DNA from: Cytophagaceae bacterium
GTDB lineage: Bacteria; Bacteroidota; Bacteroidia; Cytophagales; UBA9547
Length of the DNA stretch: 64,000 bases
Assembly: GCA_027488865.1 (NCBI GenBank)
Contig: JAIYAU010000026.1
Coordinates: 154,496-218,495 of the forward strand
Reading direction: 5' to 3'
The translations under genes were made by a program, and so were the position numbers. Positions 34,215-45,028 of the stretch are shown here, piece after piece. The notes under the pieces were generated by a model, which made no database searches, was not told the DNA's origin, and saw only the letters and a list, made by a program, of their open reading frames with translations. Positions within the stretch are counted from its first letter, which is position 1. Each line of letters starts with the position of its first letter.

Positions 34215-37142
34215 CTACTTTAATGCTTTGTACAATATTTCTATAGGATGTTGTGCAGTACGTTGGGTTCCATCTTTAATTTGATGTCTACAGCTTGTGC
34301 CAGGAGCAGCTATTAAAGTGTGTTCTGAGGTTTTTCTTACGGCTGGAAACAACACCAACTCTCCCACTTGCATGGAAACTTCATAATGTTCCTTTTCATA
34401 GCCAAAAGACCCCGCCATTCCACAACATCCAGAAGGTATCACCTCAACTTTGTACCCTGACGGGATACTTAATAGCTTTTTAGTAAACTCCGTAGAAGAC
34501 AGTGCTTTTTGATGACAATGCCCATGAAGCATTACTGTTTTTTGTTCATCAACAAATAGGGTTTTGTCAATATTGCCTAACTCCACTTCTTTTGCCAGAA
34601 ATTCGTCAACAATAAAACAGTTGGCAGCTAACTTTTCTGCCTGAGCTAGTAGTGGTGCATCAACAAGACGCAAATACTCATCTCTAAAAGTTAAAATTGC
34701 TGATGGTTCAATACCCAACAATGGTTGGTCAGCACTTATTATGTCTTTTAGCAAGGTAACGTTTTGGTTGGCTATTTTTTTCGCTGCCCTTACCATGCCC
34801 TTTGATAAATGGGTTCGTGCACTTTCAACGTGGTTAGGAATCTCGACATAATACCCTAATTTAGTTAATAGCTTTATGGTAGTTATCCCTAGGGCGACAT
34901 CATTATACTGCGAAAACTCATCTGCAAAAAGGTAAACTTTTTTCTTAATATGAGGTGGTTTTGGGTTCAAAAGAGGCAAGTTCTTCGTAGCCCAATGAGT
35001 TAATGTTGTTTTGTACAAGATTGGGATGGCACGTTTTTGAGCAAAACCTAAGAAACCTTTGATGGCAGTACTGGTAAATTTATTCTCAAAAAAGAAATTT
35101 GTTGCAGCGGGCCATATCATTCCTAGTTTGTTAAAAGCACTAATATTGGCAATTAGATTAGTCCTTAACGGAATACCGTTGGCATCATAATAATGCTGCA
35201 AAAACTCAGCTTTCATGGTGGCTACATCTACATTAGAAGGGCATTCTGCCTTGCACCCTTTGCATGAAAGACAAAGGTCGTACACCTCATATATTTCTTT
35301 GTGAGCAAACTTATTGGCTTTGGTAGAATTTGTTAAAAAATCTCTTAAAATATTCGCCCTTGCTCGTGTGGTTTCTTTTTCATTTTTAGTGGCCATATAA
35401 CTAGGACACATCGTTCCTCCTATTACATGTGATTTTCTGCAATCGCCTGATCCATTGCACTTTTCTGCCATTCTTAAAATGCCTTGGGTGTCGTCAAACC
35501 TGAAAACCGTATCAAACGCGCTTGTTTTTTGGTTTGATTCATAACGTAGAAACTCGTTCATTTTGGGGGTATGAACGATTTTGTTAGGATTAAAAATGTT
35601 GTTAGGATCCCACACTTTTTTTACGTCACAAATCAATTGGTAATTTTTTTCACCAATCATCTTCCGTATAAATTCCCCCCGCACACGTCCATCGCCATGT
35701 TCGCCACTTAATGAACCCTTAAATCTTTTAACCAAAGTAGCAACTTCGTCGGTAATGGTAAAAAACATTTGCCGGTCTTCCTCTTTTTTAAGATCTAGTA
35801 TGGGGCGTAAGTGTAGTTCTCCATCACCAATATGCGCATAAAACACACTGGTTTGATTGTGCTTTTTTAAAATTTCTTCAAATGCTAATACAAATTCTGG
35901 TTGATCTTCAACTGCCACAGCAGTATCTTCAATACAAGCAACCGCTTTAGCGTCGCCAGGCACGTTGGCCAGTAAGCCTAAACCAGCTTTTCGCAATGCC
36001 CATATTTTTTTTATGTCTCCTCCCCATACTTGTGGGTAATGATATCCAAAATTTAAAGATTTTAGTTCAGCAATTAAATCTAACGCCAAGGCATCAATTT
36101 CCTCTTTGGTATCCCGAGCCCATTCCACTACGATAATCGCCTTAGGTGTGCCTTGCACAAAAAACAGATTTTTTTGTTGTTCAATATTTTGTCTTGCGCA
36201 ACTAAGTACGATATCATCAAAAAGCTCAATGGCTCCTGGGTTATATTTTCTAGCAATAATCGTGGCTCTTGCCGCTTCTTCAATTGAGTTGAGATGTACA
36301 GCCACTACACCTTCAGTTTTAGGGGGTGCAGGTACCAAATTTAGCTTAATTTCTGTTGTGAAGGCAAGTGTGCCTTCGGACCCACTCAAGAGTTTACAAA
36401 AATTAAAGTTTGGTTTTAAAGCTGTAAAAGGAGCTGTTTCAAGTAATTCATCAATGGCATAACCTGAGTTTCGTCTTCTTATACTCGGTTTTGGAAACTC
36501 TTTTCTTATTTCTTCTTGGTTGTCTTTGTTAAGTAATATGTCACGGGTGTGACGGTAGATATTACCTTCCAATGAGTCTAAGTTGCATTTTTCTTCAAAT
36601 TCTGCAGTACTTATTTCACCAAATACTACCTCAGAGCCATCAGATAAGAAGGTATGCAATTCCTTTACATGGTCGCGGGTGGTACCATAAATAATTGAAT
36701 GTGACCCACAAGAATTATTACCCACCATGCCACCAATCATGCAGCGGTTAGAAGTGGATGTTTCAGGCCCAAAAAACAAACCATATTGGGCTAAATGTTT
36801 GTTTAACTCATCTAAATTAACCCCAGGCTGTACACATACCCATTTTTCAAGTTGGTTAACTTCTAATATTTGAGTAAAGTATTTTGATACATCAACCACA
36901 ATTCCACTACCAACTACCTGACCACCAAGAGATGTGCCTGCTGTGCGCGGAATGAGGGAGGTGTTATTTTCATTGGCAAAACGAATAAGCTTACGTATGT
37001 CGTTCTTTGTTTTTGGTCGTGCAACTGCTGTAGGCATTTCTTTGTAAACAGACGCATCCGTAGCATATAATGTACGTGTGACCTGATCAGTGTAAAAATC
37101 ACCTTCCAGTGTATTGCCAAATTCGGTAAGTTTTGCCAGCAT
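34215..37142 (-). CDS. FAD-linked oxidase with Fe-S and CCG domains (D-lactate-dehydrogenase-like)
   Basis: A 975-residue respiratory oxidoreductase of the YdiJ/Dld-III type. Residues about 35-175 are the FAD-binding_4 fold (IPRTAGTSLGGQVVGSGIVV). Residues about 270-530 are the FAD-oxidase C-terminal domain, ending FYAHIGDGELHLRPI and GEHGDGRVRGEF. Residues about 575-690 carry two 4Fe-4S binding clusters, with CLSCKGCKAECPSNVD near 625. The last 120 residues are a CCG domain with HGHCHQKAL and SGCCGMAGSFG. It likely oxidises a D-2-hydroxy acid such as D-lactate and feeds electrons to quinone. The substrate is inferred, the fold order is clear. Confidence 0.9.
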   Translation of the reverse strand: MLAKLTEFGNTLEGDFYTDQVTRTLYATDASVYKEMPTAVARPKTKNDIRKLIRFANENNTSLIPRTAGTSLGGQVVGSGIVVDVSKYFTQILEVNQLEKWVCVQPGVNLDELNKHLAQYGLFFGPETSTSNRCMIGGMVGNNSCGSHSIIYGTTRDHVKELHTFLSDGSEVVFGEISTAEFEEKCNLDSLEGNIYRHTRDILLNKDNQEEIRKEFPKPSIRRRNSGYAIDELLETAPFTALKPNFNFCKLLSGSEGTLAFTTEIKLNLVPAPPKTEGVVAVHLNSIEEAARATIIARKYNPGAIELFDDIVLSCARQNIEQQKNLFFVQGTPKAIIVVEWARDTKEEIDALALDLIAELKSLNFGYHYPQVWGGDIKKIWALRKAGLGLLANVPGDAKAVACIEDTAVAVEDQPEFVLAFEEILKKHNQTSVFYAHIGDGELHLRPILDLKKEEDRQMFFTITDEVATLVKRFKGSLSGEHGDGRVRGEFIRKMIGEKNYQLICDVKKVWDPNNIFNPNKIVHTPKMNEFLRYESNQKTSAFDTVFRFDDTQGILRMAEKCNGSGDCRKSHVIGGTMCPSYMATKNEKETTRARANILRDFLTNSTKANKFAHKEIYEVYDLCLSCKGCKAECPSNVDVATMKAEFLQHYYDANGIPLRTNLIANISAFNKLGMIWPAATNFFFENKFTSTAIKGFLGFAQKRAIPILYKTTLTHWATKNLPLLNPKPPHIKKKVYLFADEFSQYNDVALGITTIKLLTKLGYYVEIPNHVESARTHLSKGMVRAAKKIANQNVTLLKDIISADQPLLGIEPSAILTFRDEYLRLVDAPLLAQAEKLAANCFIVDEFLAKEVELGNIDKTLFVDEQKTVMLHGHCHQKALSSTEFTKKLLSIPSGYKVEVIPSGCCGMAGSFGYEKEHYEVSMQVGELVLFPAVRKTSEHTLIAAPGTSCRHQIKDGTQRTAQHPIEILYKALK

Positions 37143-37283
37143 GAGAATCTAAGTATAAAAACAGAGTAAGTTTGCAAAATTAGGTATTTAACAACAATAT
37201 CGGCAGTAAGGATTGTTCAAACTCTATAAATTTTATTAATTTTATTCAATTGTTCAATTCAGAATGCAATAACCTATTACAAT

Positions 37284-39188
37284 TTGGTGAAAAACCTTTT
37301 TAAGCCATTTTCAAATCTATCTACTGCACAGCAACTAATTGTTTCAATAGTTAGTTGCAGTTTTTTATTGCCAATACAATTTTTTACCCAAATACACCTA
37401 AACTTCGAGAACAAAGGAATAGATCATTCGGAGATGATGACGCTTAGCTATGCCTTTATAAGAGGATGGAAATATGGCGAAGATATAATATTTACATATG
37501 GCCCATTATCATTTTTAGCAAATAGAACAGATTTCTCTCAAAACAGACTGGTTTTTTTACTTTTCGATCTTTATTTCTTCAGTAGTATATGTTTTGCGTT
37601 TTTCCAGTTTTTAAAGACTAAAGATGGTCTCACCACTTTGCTTGTCTTTTTTCTAACTTGTTTCTTTTATAAAAACGCTATGTTTTTAACGCTTGTTTTT
37701 ACCTTACAAGTTGTTGCCTTACTTTATTTGATTCTTTACCACTCCACTAATAATATTTTGTATGTTGTGCAGGCATCAATAATTACTTGGTTAATTTTTT
37801 TCATAAAACTAAACTTGGCGTTTGTAGCTGTTTTTATTTTGCTAGTGTTTGTGTTGTACTATGTCATTACAAAAGCATTATCTCTAAGTCAAGGGGCTAT
37901 ATTGATAATTCTTAATGTGTTAACTGGTTTATTGCTTTTTCAACTGCTGCCGGTAGACATACAAGGTTATATCCAATCGGCCATTTATATTGTAAATGAC
38001 TATAGCGAAGGAGCCACAGTGCCACCAACATCGGATTTGATGTGGTTATTAATTGTCATCCTATTTTGTGTAGTTCTTTTTGTAGGGTATTTAATCTTAT
38101 CATCGATTAAGGCCACAGCTTTTCAAAGACTTATCAATTTTAATTTTGCCTTATTAACTTTTATTTGTTTTAAGCAGTGTGTTGTAAGGGCTGATTTAGA
38201 ACATCTTAAAGACTTTCCATTTATTTTTCCTTGGATGGTATGTGGTTATTGGTACGTATTCAATAGTTTTTTTAATAAAACTAGTTATTCAAAATTGCTG
38301 CTTATTCCTCTCATTACTAGTTGGTTGTTTGCCAGCTATATCCTTATTCTTTTTGGTGATCATCAATACATACTTAAAAAATTTATTACAGTTCCTGCAT
38401 ATTTTATCAATATGTATCAGGGTTATGATTACTACCAAGAGGCCTCAAAGAGAAAATTGCCTCCAAAAATCCTTAACCAAGTAAAGCACAAAAGCGTGGA
38501 TATAATACCTTGGGAAACTAGTACCCTAATCTTAAATAAGCTTAATTACAATCCTCGACCAGTTTTTAAAACTTACCAAGCGTATTCACCTTATTTAGAC
38601 GCTATTAATGCACATAAACTTATGGGAAACACAAAACCCACTTTTATAATTTATGCTGAAAACACAATTGATAAACGTTATTCGTTCTTTGATGAAACAC
38701 AAACCAAACTAGCCATGTTATTGGGTTATGAAGTTGTAGATTCATTTTCCTATAATCAAGAACAAAATATTCTTTTAAAAGCTAAGGTGAATGGCAAAAT
38801 AAAAAAAAGTATTATTGAAAAAGCGGAACTCAAAAAAGCTACAATTCTAATTCCAACTTCTTCCAATTATCTGTTGTTAAAGGCAAATTTCAATTATTCT
38901 TTTCTAGGGTCGTTGGTACGAATATTTTATCAAGCTCCTCTGTTAGAGGCTAAAATAACTACTGCCCAAGGGCATTCTTATGTTTATACCGTGAATATTG
39001 CTACGTTAAAAAAAGGAGTATTTGTAAATAAACATATCTCCAATACACCCGCAGCCCAAAGGTACTTTGAGGGTAATTTAGAAAGAGATTGTGATAACAT
39101 AGTCAAAATTGAATTTTTAGAACAAATGCCTTCATTTTGGCAAAAACAAATCTATTACGAACTACAAGAATTAAAAATCATCCCTTAA
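37284..39188 (+). CDS. Polytopic membrane protein, function unknown
   Basis: A 634-residue protein. About ten hydrophobic segments occupy the first two-thirds (LTTLLVFFLTCFFYKNAMFL and others), then a soluble C-terminal part of about 240 residues (KLPPKILNQVKHKSVDIIPW onward). The arrangement recalls glycosyltransferase or PMT-like membrane proteins, but I find no conserved motif, so that is only a resemblance. The start is TTG at 37284 or the GTG directly after it. The stop overlaps the oxyR start by one base, so the two are coupled. Confidence 0.7.
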   Translation: MVKNLFKPFSNLSTAQQLIVSIVSCSFLLPIQFFTQIHLNFENKGIDHSEMMTLSYAFIRGWKYGEDIIFTYGPLSFLANRTDFSQNRLVFLLFDLYFFSSICFAFFQFLKTKDGLTTLLVFFLTCFFYKNAMFLTLVFTLQVVALLYLILYHSTNNILYVVQASIITWLIFFIKLNLAFVAVFILLVFVLYYVITKALSLSQGAILIILNVLTGLLLFQLLPVDIQGYIQSAIYIVNDYSEGATVPPTSDLMWLLIVILFCVVLFVGYLILSSIKATAFQRLINFNFALLTFICFKQCVVRADLEHLKDFPFIFPWMVCGYWYVFNSFFNKTSYSKLLLIPLITSWLFASYILILFGDHQYILKKFITVPAYFINMYQGYDYYQEASKRKLPPKILNQVKHKSVDIIPWETSTLILNKLNYNPRPVFKTYQAYSPYLDAINAHKLMGNTKPTFIIYAENTIDKRYSFFDETQTKLAMLLGYEVVDSFSYNQEQNILLKAKVNGKIKKSIIEKAELKKATILIPTSSNYLLLKANFNYSFLGSLVRIFYQAPLLEAKITTAQGHSYVYTVNIATLKKGVFVNKHISNTPAAQRYFEGNLERDCDNIVKIEFLEQMPSFWQKQIYYELQELKIIP

Positions 39189-40120
39189 TGACACTTTCTC
39201 AACTTGAATATATAGTGGCAGTAGATACCCACAGGCATTTTGCTTTAGCTGCCGAACATTGTTTTGTAACCCAACCCACTCTAAGTATGCAAATACAAAA
39301 GTTGGAAGAAACACTTGGTGTAAAAATATTTGATAGAACTAAACAGCCAATTTTACCCACCGAAATAGGTGAAGAGATTATTTCTCAAGCCAGGATTATA
39401 CTAAGAGAATCAAAAAGTTTAACTGAAATCGTAAAATCTACCAAAAATAGCATTAAGGGCGAATTACGGGTTTCTATTATACCTACCCTTGCTCCATACT
39501 TATTGCCATTATTCTTACAAAATTTTGCCATTAAGTACCCTTTGGTGAAGTTGATTATTAAAGAATCAACTACAGACCACATCGTACTTGACCTGAAAAA
39601 AAACAAAATCGATGTTGGAATTCTTGTAAGTCCTTTAAATGAAGCGAATATTAAAGAACAACCGTTATTTTATGAGAAATTGTTGGCCTATGTAAGTCCC
39701 TTTAACAGTTTGTATAACAAAGAATATATTGTGACCCAAGAAATAGATCCTACCCAACTTTGGCTTTTAGAAGAGGGGCATTGTTTTAGGTCTCAAATAC
39801 TACAAATTTGTGAGTTAAAAAGGGGGCGTATTGCTGATAATTTTGAATATGAAGCCGGAAGTATCGAAACCCTCATGAGATTGGTTGAAAACGGAAGCGG
39901 AATCACCATTATACCAGAACTTGCTACCATCAATATGCCAGATAATAGAAAACAATTGGTTAAAAATCTTCACGAAAATCCTGTGCGAGAGGTGAGTTTG
40001 GCTACCCACAGAGATTATGTAAAACCTAAATTGATAGAAGCACTAAAGTTGGCTATTTTACAGGCCGTGCCACAGGAAGCAAAAGATTCTATAAAACTAA
40101 AGGTGGTTGGTTTGAGGTAA
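39188..40120 (+). CDS. oxyR: Hydrogen peroxide-inducible transcription regulator OxyR
   Basis: A 310-residue LysR-type regulator of peroxide defence genes. I choose the ATG at 39188 because it gives the standard opening MTLSQLEYIVAVDT; the frame upstream to 39137 adds 17 atypical residues. The helix-turn-helix is at residues 18-45 (CFVTQPTLSMQIQKLEETLG). The redox loop EEGHCFRSQILQIC places cysteines exactly at residues 199 and 208, as in E. coli OxyR, so a disulphide switch is expected. Further motif GSGITIIPELA. It overlaps the preceding membrane gene stop by one base (TAATG). Likely target: the ahpC/ahpD pair in this window. Confidence 0.9.
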   Translation: MTLSQLEYIVAVDTHRHFALAAEHCFVTQPTLSMQIQKLEETLGVKIFDRTKQPILPTEIGEEIISQARIILRESKSLTEIVKSTKNSIKGELRVSIIPTLAPYLLPLFLQNFAIKYPLVKLIIKESTTDHIVLDLKKNKIDVGILVSPLNEANIKEQPLFYEKLLAYVSPFNSLYNKEYIVTQEIDPTQLWLLEEGHCFRSQILQICELKRGRIADNFEYEAGSIETLMRLVENGSGITIIPELATINMPDNRKQLVKNLHENPVREVSLATHRDYVKPKLIEALKLAILQAVPQEAKDSIKLKVVGLR

Positions 40121-40311
40121 TACGTTAAAAAGAACCTACTTTTTCCAAAGTATATTACTAAAATGTTAGGCAAATAATATTTTGTTAACAATATCATAAT
40201 CTTTAACAAACATTCTAGTCATTTTAAGCAAGTACATTTACAATCATTTAATTTTATGAACCAGCCCATCGGTTCAAGATTTTATTCTTTAATCAATTAA
40301 TTTTTATTAAG

Positions 40312-43300
40312 ATGAAAAAAACAATTTTACAATGCTTAATTGGCTTGATTTCCTTCATGATATGGAGTCAGTCATTTGCAGCTCCTTTTACTCCCGGCAA
40401 CATCGTTGTATATCGTGTGGGTGATGGAGTTGGTAGCTTAGTGAATACTGGTAATGCAGTATTTATTGATGAATACACTCCGAACGGCGTATTGGTGCAA
40501 TCCATTGCCTTGCCAGAAAGTTCAAATGGAACTGTAAAAGGCATAGTAGCTAGTGGTATAGCTACCTCCGAAGGTACTATTACCTTAAGTGGTGATGGTA
40601 AATACTTAGTTGTTACAGGCTATGATGGTAAAGGTGGCACATCTCTTAGCGGAACTACAGGATCAGCCAAAAACAGAGTAGTTGGACGAATTGATGATAA
40701 AGGAGTGTTAGCCACTACAGGTTTATCTCAATTTGCATCTGGTAACAATCCAAGATCTGCGGTTACACCAGATGGCACTAATTTTTGGGCTGTAGGTGGA
40801 GCAGGTGGAGTTAGATTTTTTACATTTGGTGATACAAACACTACACAAATTTCAACAACCGTAACAAATATAAGAGCTGTTAACGCTTTTGGAGGTCAAT
40901 TGTATATTGCTACAAGTAGCGGATCAGCTGTAAGAATCGGAAGCGTTGGTACGGGATTACCAACTACTACTGGTCAAACAATTACCAACTTACCTGGTAT
41001 ACCTACTACAGGATCTCCATATAGCTTTTACTTTTTTGACCAGTCAAATACTATTGCTGGTGCAGATGTATTGTATATAGCAGATGATGGTGCTACCGCT
41101 GGGATACAAAAATATTCCTTGGTAAACAATACTTGGACATTAAATGGTACTATTAACGCACCGGGTGTAAGAGGTTTAACTGGTTTGATTAAAAAAGACA
41201 CTATAATGTTATTTGGCACCACCGGCGGTTCTGGTGCTACAGGTGGTGGAGCTATTTATAGATTCAAAGATTTTGGTGGATACAACGCGGCAGTAACTGG
41301 CAAAGCGGATACTTTAGCTACCGCAGCTACAAATACTGCTTTTAGAGGTATAGCTTTCGCTCCAAGTGCACCACAGGTAACCAACTGGACCCTTCAACTT
41401 CTCCACACTTCTGACATGGAAGCAAGTATATCGGCTGTAACCAATGCTCCTGCTGTTGCTGCGATAATCGATACTTTAGAAGATACTTATCCAAATACTT
41501 TAAAATTGGCTGGTGGCGATAATTACATTCCTAGTCCATTTTTAAATGCTTCTCAAGACACCAGCATGAATACTGCTATCAGAAAAGCCAATGCAAGTAT
41601 TTATAATGACGGAGTAAATACTTCGAAATTCATTTCTAACTATGCGCGCGTAGACTTAACCATTATGAACGCCATTGGCTATCAAGCCTCTGCTGTAGGT
41701 AATCATGAGTTTGATCTTGGCACATCAGTGTTTAGAGAAGCAATTGCTATAGGAAATAGCTTTTGGACAGGTGCTCAATTCCCGTATTTAAGTTGTAATC
41801 TTGACTTTTCTGGAGATGTTATCAACGATCAGTATACTAAAGAAATACGTCCAAATACAGACTACAGAATACTTCCTCCACAATTAGCTTCTGCTACTTT
41901 TAGAAGAAAAATTGCTCCGGCAACCGTAATTACGGTAAATGGCGAAAAAATAGGTGTGGTAGGTGCTACTACTCAAATACTGGAAACCATAACCTCTGTA
42001 GCTGGTGTAAGGGTAAAAGGTGTAAAAGCTGATAACATGGATGTTTTGGCTACTTATATACAGCCTTATATCGATACTTTAACAACAGTTCATGGTTGCA
42101 ATAAAATTATCTTATTATCTCACTTACAGCAAATTTCTCTTGAGAAGTCATTGGTTGGTAAATTGAAAGGTGTGGATATTATTGTAGCTGCCGGATCGCA
42201 TACCTTACAAGCTGATGCCAACGATGTGCTTCGTACCGGTGATACTAAAAAAGACGATTATCCAACCATTACCAAAAACAAAGACAATGACGATGCTTTG
42301 ATAGTTTGCACTGATGGAGAATGGAAATATGTAGGCCGCTTGGTGGTAGATTTTGACGCACAAGGTAAAATAGTGGTTAGTTCGCTAGACAATACTATAA
42401 ACGGTGCTTATGCTTCTGATACGCTAGGTATGTTAAGAGTTTATGGGTCAAATTATGCGAAAGCATTTGCACCAGGTACTAAGGGTAAAATTTGCGCTGA
42501 TCTTACCGGAGCTATTCAGAGTGTGATAACAACACAAGACGGAGACATTTATGGTAAATCTTCTGTATTTATGGAAGGTAGAAGAACATTTGTAAGAACT
42601 GAAGAAACTAACTTTGGGAGTGTAACAGCTGAAGCCAACCTTTGGTATGCTAAAAAAATTGATCCAACAGTAATGGTATCTATCAAAAATGGTGGTGGCA
42701 TTCGTTCAGCCATTGGTGAAGTGAAAGTGGATGGAGCTACGAATATTGCACAATATTTACCTCCACAGGCTAACCCAATTGCTAATAAAAAAACTGGTGA
42801 AGTTTCTAGATTAGATATATTAAACTCACTTCGTTTTAACAATGGCCTTACTTTAGTGACAGTAACCGCTGCTCAATTATTACAAACCTTAAATTTTGGG
42901 ATTGCATTATGGTCTGTAACTGCTACCAGGGGAGAGTTCCCACAAGTGGCAGGAGTACGTTTCCGTTTTGATCCAAAGCGCCCCGGATCAGGTAGAATTA
43001 CCGAATTAATGATTGTTGATTCTGTTGGTAATGTATTAGATGTAATTGCTCAACGTGGTGCAGTAGTTGGAGATCCAAACAGATTGATAAGAGTAGTTTC
43101 TCTAAACTTCTTGGTTGACGGAGGAGATAGCTATCCCTTCCCATCATTTGTTACTGCCAATCCTACACAAGCAAATAAGGTAGCATTAGTTAAAACTGAT
43201 ACAGATCCTAAAACGGGAACTGCTACATTTGCAAACGATGGTTCAGAGCAAGATGCTTTTGCTGAATTTATGAAGGCTAAATTTAGTGTAACTCCTTTTG

Positions 43301-44829
43301 CAAAAAGAGATACGGTAGCAAAAGGTGATTTCACCATCCAGAACTTAAACTTCCATTCTGACTTCTTTGCAAGCAGTGCCAATGATGTATTATATACCAC
43401 CAACAGTGGTGTAAAAGTGTACAATGGAGGTTTTGGTTCGGACATGATTCTTGATCCAAAAAACAAGAATACATTCTATTTACTTACAGATAGAGGACCA
43501 AATGCTGACTCAGCAGGTGTAACCTCTCCTGCCGTTAAGATTTTCTCTAATCCAGAATTTGCCCCACAAATTGGTAAATTTGTATTAAAAGGTGACTCAA
43601 TTAAACTAGTGAAAAAGATTGAGTTAAAAAGAGCGGATGGCGTTACTAAACTTACTGGCTTACCTAATCCAATAGGTGCTGGCAACACAGGTGAGCGTGC
43701 AAGAGATTTGGCTTTCAACTTATTGCCAAATGATGCTGAAGGTATTGATTCAGAAGGTCTTGTTATCATGCCTGATGGTTCATTTTGGATTTCTGACGAA
43801 TACGGACCACATTTATTGCATGTAGATAGCGTTGGTAAGTCATTAGAGAGAGTTAATGCTTTTGGACCAAATATTAATGGCAGAAAATTACCTGCTGTAT
43901 TTGCTAAACGAAGAGCCAATAGAGGTATGGAAGGATTGACCATCACCCCAAGTGGTAAATACTTGGTAGGTGCTATGCAATCAACGATGTGGAATCCAAC
44001 TTCTACTGGCTTAAATGCTAAGACGACACGAATCGTGTTTTACGAGATTGCCACAGGTGCTACTAAGCAATATGTGTACGTGCAAGAAGCAAACAATGGA
44101 TCAAATAGCGGAATCTCTGCCATTTCTGATACTACCTTCTTGTTGTTAGAGCGTGATGGTAACTTCCAAGGAGGATCTCCAGCAGCTGTTTACAAGCGTT
44201 TCTATAAAATCAATATTTCGGGCGCAACAGACGTAAGTGATGCAAATGACGGAGCTACAGGTAAGTTGTACGTAAATGGAACAAAAACCTTGGAGCAATT
44301 GACTGCAGGTGAATTGACATCAGAAGGTATCAAACCAATCAAGAAAACCTTGATATCTGATTTGTTGACGGACATCCCTTATTACCCACATGACAAATTG
44401 GAAGGTTTAGCCATATTAAACGATTCGATGATTGTGGTAAGTAATGATGATGATTTCGGTGTTAATCCTAATGCTTCTGGAAGCTATGATCAAAAAATAC
44501 TTCCATTAAATGGACGTGTGGATAGAAACACAATATACTACGTGAAATTGAGAAATAAACTCTCCAACTTAGGTGGTTTGGTATCAGAACCTACTTCCAG
44601 TGAAGAGCAGGTTACTTTTGAATCTACTTTTGGATTAGAAGCATATCCTAACCCAACTTCAGACGTGGTGTATTTCAACAAAACCGTGACCAATGGAGTA
44701 CTTTATAACACCATCGGTCAAAAAGTGTTACAAATCCAGGAAGCTGATGATTTGTACATGGGTGGTTTAAGAAAAGGAATTTATATTCTTAAAACAGACA
44801 AAGAATCTTTAAAAATTGTAGTAAAATAA
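40312..44829 (+). CDS. Secreted 5'-nucleotidase / phytase-like fusion with T9SS type A tail
   Basis: A 1505-residue T9SS cargo. After a signal peptide ending QSFAA, residues about 25-350 resemble a beta-propeller. Residues about 362-650 are a metallophosphoesterase (LLHTSDMEAS, then VGNHEFDLG near 462 with metal ligands). About 700-920 is the 5'-nucleotidase C-terminal domain with NGGGIRSAIG near 790. About 1040-1410 is an esterase-like phytase domain (FGSDMILDP, then EGIDSEGLVIMPDGSFWISD). The final 60 residues are a type A tail (YPNPTSDVVYFNK to LKIVVK). It should release phosphate from nucleotides and organic phosphates outside the cell. A terminator follows. Confidence 0.88.
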   Translation: MKKTILQCLIGLISFMIWSQSFAAPFTPGNIVVYRVGDGVGSLVNTGNAVFIDEYTPNGVLVQSIALPESSNGTVKGIVASGIATSEGTITLSGDGKYLVVTGYDGKGGTSLSGTTGSAKNRVVGRIDDKGVLATTGLSQFASGNNPRSAVTPDGTNFWAVGGAGGVRFFTFGDTNTTQISTTVTNIRAVNAFGGQLYIATSSGSAVRIGSVGTGLPTTTGQTITNLPGIPTTGSPYSFYFFDQSNTIAGADVLYIADDGATAGIQKYSLVNNTWTLNGTINAPGVRGLTGLIKKDTIMLFGTTGGSGATGGGAIYRFKDFGGYNAAVTGKADTLATAATNTAFRGIAFAPSAPQVTNWTLQLLHTSDMEASISAVTNAPAVAAIIDTLEDTYPNTLKLAGGDNYIPSPFLNASQDTSMNTAIRKANASIYNDGVNTSKFISNYARVDLTIMNAIGYQASAVGNHEFDLGTSVFREAIAIGNSFWTGAQFPYLSCNLDFSGDVINDQYTKEIRPNTDYRILPPQLASATFRRKIAPATVITVNGEKIGVVGATTQILETITSVAGVRVKGVKADNMDVLATYIQPYIDTLTTVHGCNKIILLSHLQQISLEKSLVGKLKGVDIIVAAGSHTLQADANDVLRTGDTKKDDYPTITKNKDNDDALIVCTDGEWKYVGRLVVDFDAQGKIVVSSLDNTINGAYASDTLGMLRVYGSNYAKAFAPGTKGKICADLTGAIQSVITTQDGDIYGKSSVFMEGRRTFVRTEETNFGSVTAEANLWYAKKIDPTVMVSIKNGGGIRSAIGEVKVDGATNIAQYLPPQANPIANKKTGEVSRLDILNSLRFNNGLTLVTVTAAQLLQTLNFGIALWSVTATRGEFPQVAGVRFRFDPKRPGSGRITELMIVDSVGNVLDVIAQRGAVVGDPNRLIRVVSLNFLVDGGDSYPFPSFVTANPTQANKVALVKTDTDPKTGTATFANDGSEQDAFAEFMKAKFSVTPFAKRDTVAKGDFTIQNLNFHSDFFASSANDVLYTTNSGVKVYNGGFGSDMILDPKNKNTFYLLTDRGPNADSAGVTSPAVKIFSNPEFAPQIGKFVLKGDSIKLVKKIELKRADGVTKLTGLPNPIGAGNTGERARDLAFNLLPNDAEGIDSEGLVIMPDGSFWISDEYGPHLLHVDSVGKSLERVNAFGPNINGRKLPAVFAKRRANRGMEGLTITPSGKYLVGAMQSTMWNPTSTGLNAKTTRIVFYEIATGATKQYVYVQEANNGSNSGISAISDTTFLLLERDGNFQGGSPAAVYKRFYKINISGATDVSDANDGATGKLYVNGTKTLEQLTAGELTSEGIKPIKKTLISDLLTDIPYYPHDKLEGLAILNDSMIVVSNDDDFGVNPNASGSYDQKILPLNGRVDRNTIYYVKLRNKLSNLGGLVSEPTSSEEQVTFESTFGLEAYPNPTSDVVYFNKTVTNGVLYNTIGQKVLQIQEADDLYMGGLRKGIYILKTDKESLKIVVK

Positions 44830-44851
44830 GCAATATTTGCTCTCATCTATC

Positions 44852-44885
44852 AAAACGCCTTCCAATTTGGAGGGCGTTTTTTTTT
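44852..44885 (+). terminator. Terminator after the nucleotidase-phytase gene
   Basis: Stem aaaacgccttcc (44852-44863) and ggagggcgtttt (44869-44880), one G-T, with a T-run to 44885. Confidence 0.85.
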
Positions 44886-44976
44886 GCCCTCAATCTCAGA
44901 AGGGGGCCTTTTACTGGGAGCGTCGGAATTAAACTCCTTTTATGCATTAGCAAATTATATATTTTGTATATCTCCA

Positions 44977-45014
44977 GCTCTTCGGAATTTATAATTCCGA
45001 AGCCCTATCATAGG
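44977..45014. repeat. REP-like palindrome, family B (left, inverted)
   Basis: 38-bp element whose core is cttcggaatttataattccgaag, a near-perfect palindrome; flanks gctc- and -cctatcatagg. It is the inverted counterpart of the copies at 45590, 46990 and 50702 and marks the downstream side of the RAYT pseudogene. Confidence 0.8.
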
Positions 45015-45028
45015 TTCTGTGAACCGTA

